Positions 25,633 to 34,955 of a stretch of DNA of 64,000 bases are shown one piece after another. The notes under the pieces are model-generated. The model did no database searches and had not been told where the DNA came from. It saw only the letters and a program-made list of their open reading frames with translations. The stretch lies in the NCBI RefSeq assembly GCF_947179115.1, contig NZ_CAMXCI010000005.1, positions 139,842 through 203,841 on the forward strand, given 5' to 3'. A program made the position numbers and the translations under genes. The stretch is from Commensalibacter papalotli. Lineage in GTDB: Bacteria > Pseudomonadota > Alphaproteobacteria > Acetobacterales > Acetobacteraceae. How positions within the stretch are numbered: the stretch's first letter is position 1; every line of letters begins with the position of its first letter.

Positions 25633-27162
25633 TTAGTGACTAAAATCAGCGACGACAAATTGATTTGTATTTAAAGAAGATACGGAAACACCTTCAATAA
25701 CGATGGCAGCATTATTGGTGAGTTTTAAAACAGCATTTCCATTTGCATCATTTTGAGATTGTTGTAAAATTTGTGTTAACCCGTTACTACCTAAACCATA
25801 ATTGTATAAAGCAATTTTATCATTATTTGTGAAGTCTGTAATAATGGTAGTCCCATCTTGCACGCTTTCTTTAGTAAACATAAATAAGTTATTACCTACA
25901 CCACCAGTAAAAGTAGCATTTCCTACCCCAGCAGCTAATGTATCATCTCCTTGTCCAGCTTTTGCTAAAAGATTATTTGCACCTGCAACTGTATTTGCCC
26001 AAATCTGTAAATTAGCACTTGAAGATGCAGCATCTAGAGTTTCATTCCCTTCATTAGCAACAAATATACTTCCACTAGTACTATCAATATTCTCTGCATT
26101 TAGAGTATATTGTGAACTACCTGCACCAAATGCTGCAAGCGTTCCTTTGATGTTAATAACCGTGTTTCCACTTCCATTTAGAAAAGTGAGATTATGATTT
26201 ATATTATATGTATTATCTAAACCATGAATAACTTTTAAATCAGTCCCATTCGTGGCTGAAATAGTTGAATTATTCCCACCAGTATATTCATTCATATCCC
26301 CTGTATCAAATTGAACTATATCTGATGCCGCCCCATAAACTGAACTATTTTTACCAACAGAAATGTTATTATTGTTGCCAATATCAAGAATAGTTGTATT
26401 TCCGCCCATTGTTAATTTTGACTGGGATCCAGTTAATGTAACAGTTTGATATCCTCCCCTAGAACTTGTAATAGTATCATGTCCTTGAGAATAAACAATA
26501 TTATTTCCAGAACCTAAATCAATCGTACTGCGAGCATAACCCGTGGTAATCTTATTATTACCATCAGTCGTTTGAATCATTGTATCTCTATCATCATCAT
26601 ATATTTCGCCAGTGTCTGGATCAACAAAATCGTCTGTATAAATCGTCCAATTCCCCATGTGACTTGTATTACCATCCAGACCTCTACCATAAAAATAAAG
26701 AGGATTATTGCTAATAAGTTCCCCGCTCTCACCGTCAGCTATATAATTAAAATCAACCCCTCCTATAATCCTAACATAATTTGGATTATTGCCAGCACCT
26801 TGTATGTTAGTAATACCATTACTCCAAGCTTGAGCTAAAGTAACTTCTGCATATTCTGTATCTTGGGGGAATTTTCCAGTAGGTAAATAAAAAATATTTT
26901 GAGAATCAGAAAAGGAATACATAGTAACGATAGGAGTGTAATCCAACTCATTCGCATCTATGTGTGTATTTGGTTCTAAAACTACATCTTTTACATTTCC
27001 GCTTGTTATATAGTCTCGCAAATCCCCAAAGAATTTAACTGAAGCTTCCTTAGTAATAGGATTATCAAAAAAATCACTACCTACTTCAAAAGGTTGATCA
27101 GGATCTACGGACTCACTATCAGGGTCAAAAACATAATTTTCATTTGCATCATTATTATCCAT
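25633..27162 (-). CDS. Secreted Asn/Gly-rich beta-repeat protein, RTX-like
   Basis: 509 aa, acidic and rich in Asn, Gly, Ser and Thr, with almost no Cys and no Sec signal peptide. Residues ~190-400 form short repeats such as TIDLGSGNNIVYSQGHDTI and STISATNGTDLKVI, consistent with a beta-solenoid. Near the C-terminus AGQGDDTLAAGVGNATFTGGVGNNLFMF and TIITDFTNNDKIALYNYG resemble the last calcium-binding turns and the type I secretion end of RTX proteins. Export by a type I system or as a surface protein is inferred; no transporter genes are in the window. ATG at 27162 is chosen over the longer frame because GGAGGC precedes it by 5 nt. Confidence 0.6.
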   Translation of the reverse strand: MDNNDANENYVFDPDSESVDPDQPFEVGSDFFDNPITKEASVKFFGDLRDYITSGNVKDVVLEPNTHIDANELDYTPIVTMYSFSDSQNIFYLPTGKFPQDTEYAEVTLAQAWSNGITNIQGAGNNPNYVRIIGGVDFNYIADGESGELISNNPLYFYGRGLDGNTSHMGNWTIYTDDFVDPDTGEIYDDDRDTMIQTTDGNNKITTGYARSTIDLGSGNNIVYSQGHDTITSSRGGYQTVTLTGSQSKLTMGGNTTILDIGNNNNISVGKNSSVYGAASDIVQFDTGDMNEYTGGNNSTISATNGTDLKVIHGLDNTYNINHNLTFLNGSGNTVINIKGTLAAFGAGSSQYTLNAENIDSTSGSIFVANEGNETLDAASSSANLQIWANTVAGANNLLAKAGQGDDTLAAGVGNATFTGGVGNNLFMFTKESVQDGTTIITDFTNNDKIALYNYGLGSNGLTQILQQSQNDANGNAVLKLTNNAAIVIEGVSVSSLNTNQFVVADFSH

Positions 27163-27197
27163 TTTATGCCTCCATTTAATACAAATTTTCAATATTT

Positions 27198-27300
27198 GCG
27201 CTTTTGTCGCGAATTTATATAATATCCCTTAATCTATTGTAGATATAAATGAAATATTTTTTTAGGAGCTATTTATGTCTATTGGATTAATTACTATCAT
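27198..27300 (+). mobile_element. Second IS6-like end remnant
   Basis: Roughly three-quarters identical by eye to 25394-25491, including GTCGC.AATTTA at the edge and a degraded ELFMSIGLITII against ERFIFIGLMIIR. With the first remnant it brackets the RTX-like gene. Confidence 0.4.
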
Positions 27301-27337
27301 CTAAATTTGAGACATGACCGTTTGTATAAAGTGTCTA

Positions 27338-27355
27338 GTATTTACTAGATTACAC
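27338..27355 (+). repeat. 18-bp copy of the dispersed repeat
   Basis: GTATTTACTAGATTACAC, 17 of 18 identical to 34021-34038 and same orientation. It overlaps the last codons of the minus-strand lipoprotein gene. Confidence 0.5.
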
Positions 27356-28081
27356 CCATTTCTTGCCCATCATATTCGGATAATTATAAAATACCGCCGT
27401 TGTTAAATGAGAAACGTTAATACCAGTTGTTGTATTATCGGTTGTTAAAGTTGCATAGCCAGTAAAGATCGTTTGATAATTACTAGGATTGGCTGGAGCT
27501 ATACAATAGTCTCTACTTTCATTACTACTATTACACTCAAAAAGGGAATTACCTTTTCCTTCTGGCCTAACCAATTTTACTTTATAATAATAAGTTTTAT
27601 AATTAATGGTTACCCCTTGTTTTTCCGATAAGGTTGTTCGTCCCATATCATCCGTAAATACAGGCGCATCCCATGTATGCGTTTCACTTTCTTCAGATCC
27701 TTCTATCGGTGATGAATCAACCAAGGCAATTACAGTTGGATGGCCATTACCACCAGAATGGTATCCCGTATTAATTACATTCAATCCTAAATTTTGCAAT
27801 CTTTTCTCAGTTTCGTGCTTAGCAAGTGCAATGTACATTACTACATCCATTATGTACATTTGATCATTTTTATTTATATTATTACTATTTGCTTTTACTA
27901 AATTTTGAGAAAAATTACTTGGTATAACTACCCGAATAATATCATTCTTTGATAAAGGTTGTGCATCCCCTACCTGATTATCAACAGGGATATAATATTC
28001 ACTGTTGTAAATAGAAGGACACCCACTAACCATAAAACATAAGCTTAAACCCAATAACGATTGTCCAATCTTATTAATCAT
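27350..28081 (-). CDS. TPS-associated lipoprotein G (type I)
   Basis: 243 aa. Signal peptide with lipobox VSGC (Cys21), so exported and lipidated. The mature part starts with YNSEYYIPVDNQVGDAQPLSKNDIIRVVIP, shared with the six other lipoproteins here. The conserved core has GHPTVIALVDSS, HTWDAPVFTDDMGR, YYYKVKLVRPEGK and a C-terminal TAVFYNYPNMMGKKWV. No family name is known to me. At the position where its relatives carry a G run it has a degenerate GGNGHP. It follows a broken tpsA tail fragment by 15 bp. A partner role for the exoprotein is inferred from the repeated pairing. Confidence 0.7.
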   Translation of the reverse strand: MINKIGQSLLGLSLCFMVSGCPSIYNSEYYIPVDNQVGDAQPLSKNDIIRVVIPSNFSQNLVKANSNNINKNDQMYIMDVVMYIALAKHETEKRLQNLGLNVINTGYHSGGNGHPTVIALVDSSPIEGSEESETHTWDAPVFTDDMGRTTLSEKQGVTINYKTYYYKVKLVRPEGKGNSLFECNSSNESRDYCIAPANPSNYQTIFTGYATLTTDNTTTGINVSHLTTAVFYNYPNMMGKKWV

Positions 28082-28096
28082 TTTCTATCCCCATAC

Positions 28097-28549
28097 CTAC
28101 TTCGATACATTCCGAAATGCATTATTCAACGCATTCGCATAATCATTATCAGAACTATAATTACTTTTATTGGCAATCACCTCTTTAACTTTATTTGCCT
28201 GAGCCTGCGTTATCGTATGTTCTGACTTATCGCTTGGATTTAATGCTTGATATAAAGCAGTCATAAATGCCCCATCACTACTATAATTATCTTGATTTGT
28301 TACAACCGTTATTGCTGCATGGGAATTATTAAGTAAATTCTGTTTTCTAATAGGATCTTGCGCAGCTTCAGCAGCAACGACATCAGGGTCTTTGACTTCA
28401 GGACGAGACTGTGCCATTGCGCTGGTCGTAGAGTTCACCGCATCAACCGTCGTATTTCCTACCACTAGACGTCATCGCTCCAACACCAGCACCCGCTCCG
28501 CCGGTTAATAAGCCTTGCACGACACTATTCACAATCTTATTCCCGTCAG
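28097..28549 (-). pseudogene. Orphan 3' fragment of a tpsA gene, frameshifted
   Basis: The upstream part reads DGNKIVNSVVQGLLTGGAGAGVGAMTS, the same as the end region of the truncated tpsA at 29366 (DGNKIVNSLVQGLLTGGAGAAAGIIT). It then shifts frame into VGNTTVDAVNSTTSAMAQSRPEVKDPDVVAAEAAQ, matching VDTVNGAASAMGQSRPKVDDTDVTAAQAAQ. The last ~85 codons differ. It lies downstream of a terminator and has no secretion domain, so it is a leftover cassette end paired with lipoprotein G. Confidence 0.65.
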
Positions 28550-28582
28550 AAACAAAAAAGGATAGATAAAATATCTATCCTT
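28550..28582 (-). terminator. Terminator after lipoprotein F
   Basis: Perfect 11-bp stem AAGGATAGATA / TATCTATCCTT with a 3-nt loop and a U-rich tail on the minus strand, 12 bp past the stop of lipoprotein F. Confidence 0.85.
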
Positions 28583-28593
28583 GTCATAGTTTT

Positions 28594-29364
28594 TTATTTC
28601 TTATCTGTTGGTTTGGGCGCATTGGGATCGGTTGCATAAAGAGGAGTATAGCCCGTATTTGTAAAATATACCCATTTCTTACCCATCATATTCGGGTAAT
28701 TATAAAATACTGCAGTTACTAAATGATCAACATTTGTAATATAATTAACATTATCTGTTGATATGGTAGCATAACTAGAATAAATCGTTTTATAACCACT
28801 TGGATTTGCAGGGGCTATACAACCCCCCATATTATCTCGACTGCTTAGACATGTAAAAAGAGGATTATCTTTTCCTTCAGGCCTAACCAATTTGACTTTA
28901 TAATAATAAGCTTTATGAGTAATGGTTACCCCTTGTTTTTCTGATAAGGTTGTTCGTCCCATATCGTCCGTAAATACAGGAGCATCCCATGTATGTGTTT
29001 CTGTTGTTGCAGAACCCTCTATCGGCGATGAATCAACCAATGCAATCACCGTTGGATGACCATCGTTCTTAGAATTATCTCCTACATCTATAACATCATA
29101 ATTTAAATTTTGTAAACGTTTCTCTGTTTCTCTTTTTGCCGCAATAAAATATCCCCAATTCATCCAACCTGGTTGTTGAGGAGGAGGGATATCCAAATAA
29201 TTATGGGTTATCGCTACACGAATAACATCATTCTTTGATAAAGGCTGTGCATCCCCTGCTTGATTCTCAACGGGAATGTAATATTCGCTATTGTAAATAG
29301 CACATCCACTTATCATGAAACATATGCCTAATACCGCTATTAATTGTCCTATTCGATTTAACAT
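28594..29364 (-). CDS. TPS-associated lipoprotein F (type I)
   Basis: 256 aa lipoprotein, lipobox ISGC. Same family as lipoprotein G (shared YNSEYYIPV, AQPLSKND, GHPTVIALVDSS, DDMGRTTLSEKQGVTI). The variable segment lies at residues ~55-90 (LDIPPPQQPGWMNWG...). No G run: the position reads SKNDGHP. The ATG at 29364 is preferred over a GTG at 29376 because GGAGGTG sits 8 nt upstream. It starts one base past the stop of the truncated tpsA, so the two are probably co-translated partners. Confidence 0.72.
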   Translation of the reverse strand: MLNRIGQLIAVLGICFMISGCAIYNSEYYIPVENQAGDAQPLSKNDVIRVAITHNYLDIPPPQQPGWMNWGYFIAAKRETEKRLQNLNYDVIDVGDNSKNDGHPTVIALVDSSPIEGSATTETHTWDAPVFTDDMGRTTLSEKQGVTITHKAYYYKVKLVRPEGKDNPLFTCLSSRDNMGGCIAPANPSGYKTIYSSYATISTDNVNYITNVDHLVTAVFYNYPNMMGKKWVYFTNTGYTPLYATDPNAPKPTDKK

Positions 29365-29365
29365 T

Positions 29366-32300
29366 TTATAGCCCACCTCCTAAACTTTGCCCTTGTATAA
29401 TTTCTGGTAATTTAACAACAGATTGTAACGGACTATTAACTAATGGGGAAGTTACTTCTTTAGGGGTGATAGAACTTACCGCTGGTAATTTAATAAGTGA
29501 ACCTACATTTTGTTGCTGTGTATTACCCGTTCCAGAAGGTTTTGTAGTTAAACCAGAATTCCCAATCATTTGCACTTCAGGTGAACTTAACAAAGGATTA
29601 TCACGAGTATAATTTTGATAGTCATTTTGGGCTTGTTTAACCGCATCTGCATAGTTTTTATCTCTGATTGGTTTTTGTGCAGCCTGCGCAGCAGTAACGT
29701 CAGTATCATCGACTTTAGGGCGAGATTGCCCCATAGCGCTGGCTGCACCATTCACCGTATCAACGCCAATATTCCCACTGTTACCAGTAATTATACCAGC
29801 CGCAGCACCAGCGCCACCCGTCAACAATCCTTGCACTAGACTATTCACAATTTTGTTTCCGTCAGTGGTTGCATCTTGCACTGGAACTTTATTATTTTTA
29901 ATAAAAATTGCTTGATCTTGCTTATTAAAAGGGTTTTGTTTTTTAGCATCAGTTTCTACTTCTGCATTTTGTTCGACTCCCTTTTTATGATCCTGTTTTA
30001 ACGTTTTATCCTGAGGGAACAAGGCATCGGCGGCGGATTGGGCGAGGTCGCTTGCGACGCTATTCATCGCATCCCCTGCCGCAGCACCCGCAACCGTGGC
30101 ACCAATATTACCCCCACCCATAGCAGCCGTGCCAGCACCAATGGCCATATCCAGACCTGCTTTGCCAATACTGCCAGCTTTGAAATTATCGCTTTGCCCG
30201 GTCGCTTCAACCGCCATATTCGTATAATTTCCCATTAACTGTCCAACCGTTTTTTGTGTACTCAAATCACTGTTGATTTGTCCAGCATTAAAGGTTGAAT
30301 CAATATGCCCATTGGCTTTGTCTGGATCGCGTGACAGCGTTCCCGTGGTAGAGCCCGTATTAATCGTGATATTATCCCCAATCGCTGATTCTGTGGTTGA
30401 GGTTCGATCATGAGAAACCGAATTCGATGTCAGTGCTGGAATACCGGCTGTTCCTAATATAGACCCTGGTGCTAAGACTGTTTGTTTGGATTCAGATGGT
30501 TTTTTATCACCCAAACCATAATCAACACCAAAAGACATATTGCCACTGGCATTCAGGCCGCTCCATTGATCTTTATTATCCAATGAATTGACAACTAAAT
30601 TACCCGTGGTGATTTGGTTTTTGTCCGCATCCGCCGCACTGGTAATCGCACCCCCTGTCATGGTTGTTGTCCCAGACACATTCACATCCAAGCCCCCTTT
30701 GCCCGCATAAATGCCAGACATGGTTGCTTCTGTTGATTTATAATCATTATGAATACCAGTATAGCCAACATTAGGTTGAATATTCGTATAATTATCCCCC
30801 ACGATAGGAACAGAGGCATTTAACCCACCACTGACCGTTGTGCTGTCATATTTCGATGTGTTTTGTGGGGTAGTAATGTTTAAATTACCTGTATTAATTG
30901 TAACTGATCCATCGCTGGCCGTGCCGTCAGCATTCTTGTTGGTGATTTGCGCACCATTGAGGTTCAGGCTGCCGTTCTTATTATTAATCGTAACAGAATT
31001 CGTGCCATTCACAACAGTGTCGATTGCTGTTTTGCTAGAAGACGTAGAATTTCCATCAGTAATATTAAAGTTGCCTGTTACGCTGGCCTGTGGCGTTCCT
31101 TTTATTCCAATAGACGCACTGGCACCTACACCAAAGCTATTTTGAGATGAGGTCTTTTCACTGTCACTGGTTTTGTAACCCGCATTCAGGTTAACGTCTC
31201 CACCTGCATTAAAGATCACATCATTCCCACTGATATTCGAAGCCGTCGCATTAATATCATTCTTCGCTGTCACATTTACTTTTCCACCAGCTGCAACCGT
31301 CGATCCAACATCCGTAGTCGTTACAACTTTTGTATCTGATTTGTTAGAAGAATGCCCAACTGAAGCAGAAACACCAATTAAATTACTATTGACGTTCGTT
31401 AAAGAGCCTTTCCCTAAAACACCTGCTTCACCTAAGCCTGTTTGTATTAAAGGATACGCCCCACTTGCCGTAGCAAAAGCTTGACCTTGTGTATCCGTTG
31501 CATTCGTAATATTAAATCCGGCCTTAGATGTATCCGTAACTAATCCAGAGGCACCAACATTTAGCCCTGTGAAACTTTGTTTTTTATATACATCACTGTT
31601 TGTGCTGTCTTGGACGGTATTAAAGTTTACATTATCACCTGACAGGTTAATGTCTTGTTTGGTCAAGATATTGGAACCGTTGATATTAATATCTTTATTC
31701 GCACTCATATTCACACTGCCCTCGGTTGAGGTAATTACACTGCCTGTATGCGTAACCGAACTGGAAGAATTCTTATCCGTTACTTTCTTCGTGCCGACTT
31801 GCGCGCTTAATCCCGTTTCATTGCCAAAGAACCCAGTTTTCTTGGTATGATGATAATCATAGCTGTCTGATGTAGACGTTAATGCATTTTCAGTAATTGA
31901 ACCCTCTTTCGCAACAACATTCACATCATTCTTGGCCGTTAATCCACCAGAAATACTGATATCATTTTGCGCTGTCGCATTTAGTTGTCCTCCAGACGTA
32001 ATCTTAGAACCAACCTCGTTCGTATAAGCATATTTATTTTCAAAAGAGCTGGAGTTAAAAGCACCTGATTTATGTCCTTTGACATCATCAAGGCCACTAT
32101 CTGTGACGGCGTTCAGACCAATATTACCCGCAGAAGATAAAGAGACGTTGCCTGTAGCATTCAAGGTGCTGCCAGATAATGTTAAATCCCCAGAAGTAGA
32201 TTGCAAGGATACATTTCCACCAGCGGTAATTGTTGTTCCATAATTCTTGGTTTGATTGCCCACAAAAGATAAGGTGCCGTCAGACGCATGGGTTACGCTG

Positions 32301-33922
32301 GATGCTGCTGCATTTAACTCTATGGAACCAATATTAATCGTTCCTGCTTTCATCGCCAAATCAGAGCCCGACTGAATTGTGCCTCCATGGGTCGCAATAC
32401 TATCGCTCGCTTGAATACCAAGCGTGCCAGATGCAAGAATTTGTCCCTGGGAACCTAAGTAAGATCCCGCACCACCATTGACCAAGTAATTATTGACGGT
32501 ATCCGAATTAATCACAGATCCATTTTGAGCATTTAAAGAGATATTCCCCCCTTTAATCGTTCCACCAATATTACTGATATCCCCATTCGTAGCCGTTAAT
32601 GCAATCGAATTTGTGCCTTCCATCAACCCTGAATTTGCAATGGAACCTGCTGTAATATTAACGTTTTTCCCTTTAATTGCAGCACCAGCCAACACATCTG
32701 TTTTAGGTGATAAATATAATTGAGGCACCAAAACCGTTTGCCCATCAACCACTTGAGGAACATACCATACAATATCTTCGTCCAATGCTGCTTGCTGTTC
32801 CGAAGTTAAAGCTGAACCAAATTGTAACCCAAGTTTACCAGATTCAGTGCTCGCATTATTCAACAACGTCTTCATCGCATCAGAAGCCGTCATATAGGTT
32901 CCTCCAGGATAACTTTGCCCTGTCGCTTGAATATATTGCTGTTGAATATACTGAGTATCAAACCCAGCATCCCCAAGGAACATGTAAGATCCATTAATAT
33001 CTAAGCGATTTAATAGATATTGTGAGCCATAAAACTCATTCACAGAGGTATATTGGGGACGTGTTTCAATTAAATAATTGGAATTTGAGCTTACTGAGGA
33101 GGTATTAATATTTTCTGATTGAACTGGATTTTGGACAGTAACCTCTGTACCTGTTACTGTATTCGTTGGATTATTTTGACTGACAACATCTCCAGAATTA
33201 GTCGGTGAATGAACGGATGGAGAGCCATCGATGCCAACAGTGGTGTTATTGCTAACATTAGATGCTCCTCCCGAACTACCAGTGCCTGTATTGGAACCTC
33301 CACCAGTAATCCCTCCACTCGTTACGCCATTAAGACTTGAATTGCCGCCATTAACATTAGGATTGGGCCTAAAAAGTGCTTGTCCACCCGTTAAAGAGGA
33401 TAAAATATCATTAATACTTGTAGAGCCTGATCCTTTAAAACCTGGTAAAGTGACATGTAGTCCAGGATCAACACCTTGTGGTGCTATAACCCCACCATAT
33501 CCTAATGTATTATCTTTTCCATCAACTGTTTTTAAACCAGAACCACTACTGCTTAAATCACCATTTCCAGGGCCCGTTAACCCATCTTTACCTTGATCAC
33601 CACCAGTAGTCTCACCATATGTTCCTGATGAAGGAGAGCGATTATCCGTTGCAAAATCATCTGGAGAAGCATTTTTAATAATCGTTGTATTATTCACTTC
33701 TCCAGAAAAATCACCGTTCAGATCTTCGCCTGCAACAATCGTTGATCCTAATCCATTATTAACCGCTGTAGACCCCCAAGCATATCGACGGCTATCTCCA
33801 CCACCAATAACCTTATGAGCATTAAACCCAGGAGTGGCCCAATCACTCGTGTCTTTTGGATTGAGTTGACGACACAAATCTTTATTAAAACAGGCGACTG
33901 TAAACGTTAAACTACTTTCCAA
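29366..33922 (-). CDS. Truncated second TpsA (FHA-like), C-terminal third only
   Basis: 1,518 codons from a TTG; no ATG or signal peptide and no TPS secretion domain, so it cannot be exported alone. It aligns with the last ~1,500 residues of the full-length TpsA at 39868-52707. Shared features include the NNGLGSTIVAG and GEVNNTTII segment, TSVNEFYGSQYLLN, VVDGQTVLVPQLYLSPKTD and the FHA-2-type repeats (NDINATASNISGNDVIFNAGGDVNLNAGYK). The ends differ: past RDPDKANG (near 30320) it has its own tail with two Gly/Ala-rich hydrophobic stretches (AIGAGTAAMGGGNIGATVAGAAAG; GLLTGGAGAAAGIITG). Likely a silent donor for recombination into tpsA. Whether it is translated is unknown. Confidence 0.8.
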   Translation of the reverse strand: MESSLTFTVACFNKDLCRQLNPKDTSDWATPGFNAHKVIGGGDSRRYAWGSTAVNNGLGSTIVAGEDLNGDFSGEVNNTTIIKNASPDDFATDNRSPSSGTYGETTGGDQGKDGLTGPGNGDLSSSGSGLKTVDGKDNTLGYGGVIAPQGVDPGLHVTLPGFKGSGSTSINDILSSLTGGQALFRPNPNVNGGNSSLNGVTSGGITGGGSNTGTGSSGGASNVSNNTTVGIDGSPSVHSPTNSGDVVSQNNPTNTVTGTEVTVQNPVQSENINTSSVSSNSNYLIETRPQYTSVNEFYGSQYLLNRLDINGSYMFLGDAGFDTQYIQQQYIQATGQSYPGGTYMTASDAMKTLLNNASTESGKLGLQFGSALTSEQQAALDEDIVWYVPQVVDGQTVLVPQLYLSPKTDVLAGAAIKGKNVNITAGSIANSGLMEGTNSIALTATNGDISNIGGTIKGGNISLNAQNGSVINSDTVNNYLVNGGAGSYLGSQGQILASGTLGIQASDSIATHGGTIQSGSDLAMKAGTINIGSIELNAAASSVTHASDGTLSFVGNQTKNYGTTITAGGNVSLQSTSGDLTLSGSTLNATGNVSLSSAGNIGLNAVTDSGLDDVKGHKSGAFNSSSFENKYAYTNEVGSKITSGGQLNATAQNDISISGGLTAKNDVNVVAKEGSITENALTSTSDSYDYHHTKKTGFFGNETGLSAQVGTKKVTDKNSSSSVTHTGSVITSTEGSVNMSANKDININGSNILTKQDINLSGDNVNFNTVQDSTNSDVYKKQSFTGLNVGASGLVTDTSKAGFNITNATDTQGQAFATASGAYPLIQTGLGEAGVLGKGSLTNVNSNLIGVSASVGHSSNKSDTKVVTTTDVGSTVAAGGKVNVTAKNDINATASNISGNDVIFNAGGDVNLNAGYKTSDSEKTSSQNSFGVGASASIGIKGTPQASVTGNFNITDGNSTSSSKTAIDTVVNGTNSVTINNKNGSLNLNGAQITNKNADGTASDGSVTINTGNLNITTPQNTSKYDSTTVSGGLNASVPIVGDNYTNIQPNVGYTGIHNDYKSTEATMSGIYAGKGGLDVNVSGTTTMTGGAITSAADADKNQITTGNLVVNSLDNKDQWSGLNASGNMSFGVDYGLGDKKPSESKQTVLAPGSILGTAGIPALTSNSVSHDRTSTTESAIGDNITINTGSTTGTLSRDPDKANGHIDSTFNAGQINSDLSTQKTVGQLMGNYTNMAVEATGQSDNFKAGSIGKAGLDMAIGAGTAAMGGGNIGATVAGAAAGDAMNSVASDLAQSAADALFPQDKTLKQDHKKGVEQNAEVETDAKKQNPFNKQDQAIFIKNNKVPVQDATTDGNKIVNSLVQGLLTGGAGAAAGIITGNSGNIGVDTVNGAASAMGQSRPKVDDTDVTAAQAAQKPIRDKNYADAVKQAQNDYQNYTRDNPLLSSPEVQMIGNSGLTTKPSGTGNTQQQNVGSLIKLPAVSSITPKEVTSPLVNSPLQSVVKLPEIIQGQSLGGGL

Positions 33923-33998
33923 ACCGTCATTAAATAGATTGATATCTTTCTGTCTGCAAACTCCTTTATCACAGAGCTTGCAGATATTTTTTATTATA

Positions 33999-34037
33999 AT
34001 GAGTTTAAATAAAACATTTTGTATTTACTTGATTACA
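33999..34037 (+). repeat. 39-bp dispersed direct repeat, copy 2
   Basis: 34/39 match to 25336-25374; includes GTATTTACTTGATTACAC (34021-34038), also near-identical at 27338. It lies between the truncated tpsA and the recombinase gene. Confidence 0.55.
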
Positions 34038-34163
34038 CTCAAAGCAATACATTTCCATAAATACAAAAACTGTTAAAATTCGTATTTATTTAAGTTGATT
34101 TATTTAAGAATACATATTAATAGGTAAACATCTTAAACTTAAAAGAATACAATCGAGACGATT

Positions 34164-34724
34164 ATGAGTGACGTTGGATACATAAGGGTAAGCTCTGAAT
34201 ATCAAAATACAGAAAGACAGCTTGATAAGGTTAGACTAGATAAAACCTTTATCGATAAAACTAGTGGTGTTGATACGCAAAGACCTCAATTACAAGCAAT
34301 GTTAGAATATGTCAGAGAAGGTGATATTATTCATGTTCATTCTATTGATAGGCTAGCAAGAAATCTCAAAGATTTAAGCCAATTAGTCGATGATTTAAAT
34401 GCCAAAGGCATTAGTATCTATTTTCATAAAGAAAATATAACATTTAAAAATGATCAAGACCCTATAAAAAAACTCATGTTCCAACTCTTAGGAAGTTTTG
34501 CTGAGTTTGAAAGAAGTCTTATTAGAGAACGACAAAGAGAAGGCATCGCCAAAGCGAAACAAGCAGGGAAATATAAAGGTCGAAGGAAAACGATTGATCG
34601 TAGCGTCATTATAGAAACGATGAGTAAAGAAGGCGCTAGTTATAGAAAAACAGCAAAAGTTTTAAGCATCAGTCTTTCAACTGTTCAAAGAGTAATGAAA
34701 GAATATAGGCACTTAAAATTATAA
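34164..34724 (+). CDS. Serine recombinase, resolvase/invertase family
   Basis: 186 aa. Catalytic serine in GYIRVSSEYQNTERQ (Ser9/10), the arginine motif IDRLARNLKDL (residues ~60-70), the dimer helix FAEFERSLIRERQREGIAKAK, and a C-terminal helix-turn-helix (GASYRKTAKVLSISLSTVQRVMKEY). Full length for the resolvase/DNA-invertase group. It may be a relic of a Tn3-like element or an active switch acting on this locus. It is the only + strand gene inside the tps array and overlaps the end of the last tail copy by 6 bp. Confidence 0.92.
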   Translation: MSDVGYIRVSSEYQNTERQLDKVRLDKTFIDKTSGVDTQRPQLQAMLEYVREGDIIHVHSIDRLARNLKDLSQLVDDLNAKGISIYFHKENITFKNDQDPIKKLMFQLLGSFAEFERSLIRERQREGIAKAKQAGKYKGRRKTIDRSVIIETMSKEGASYRKTAKVLSISLSTVQRVMKEYRHLKL

Positions 34725-34955
34725 TCTTGTTTTATCTCCTGCTTGTGTTGTTGTTGTTTTTGCTTTGGAATCAGGTTTACTTTTGATGACAGGTGGTTTC
34801 ATGGTTAGACCTGTTAATCCGCCTGTGGCAGTATCAATGGCGATATTGCCCCCTGTTAATATGCCAGCCAAAGCCCCCATGCCCCCAATGATGCCATCTT
34901 TAATGATACTCGACCCCAACTTATTCAAATCCGTTTGATCATCATATTTCGGGGG
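34719..34955 (-). pseudogene. Orphan tpsA tail copy 5 (end of the array)
   Basis: Begins directly after the lipoprotein A stop with PPKYDDQTDLNKLGSS and repeats the Gly-rich tail of TpsA to GLTGLTMKPP. It then diverges (VIKSKPDSKAKTTTTQAGDKTRL). No lipoprotein follows; the serine recombinase abuts it. No ATG; only a TTG codon inside. Confidence 0.75.
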
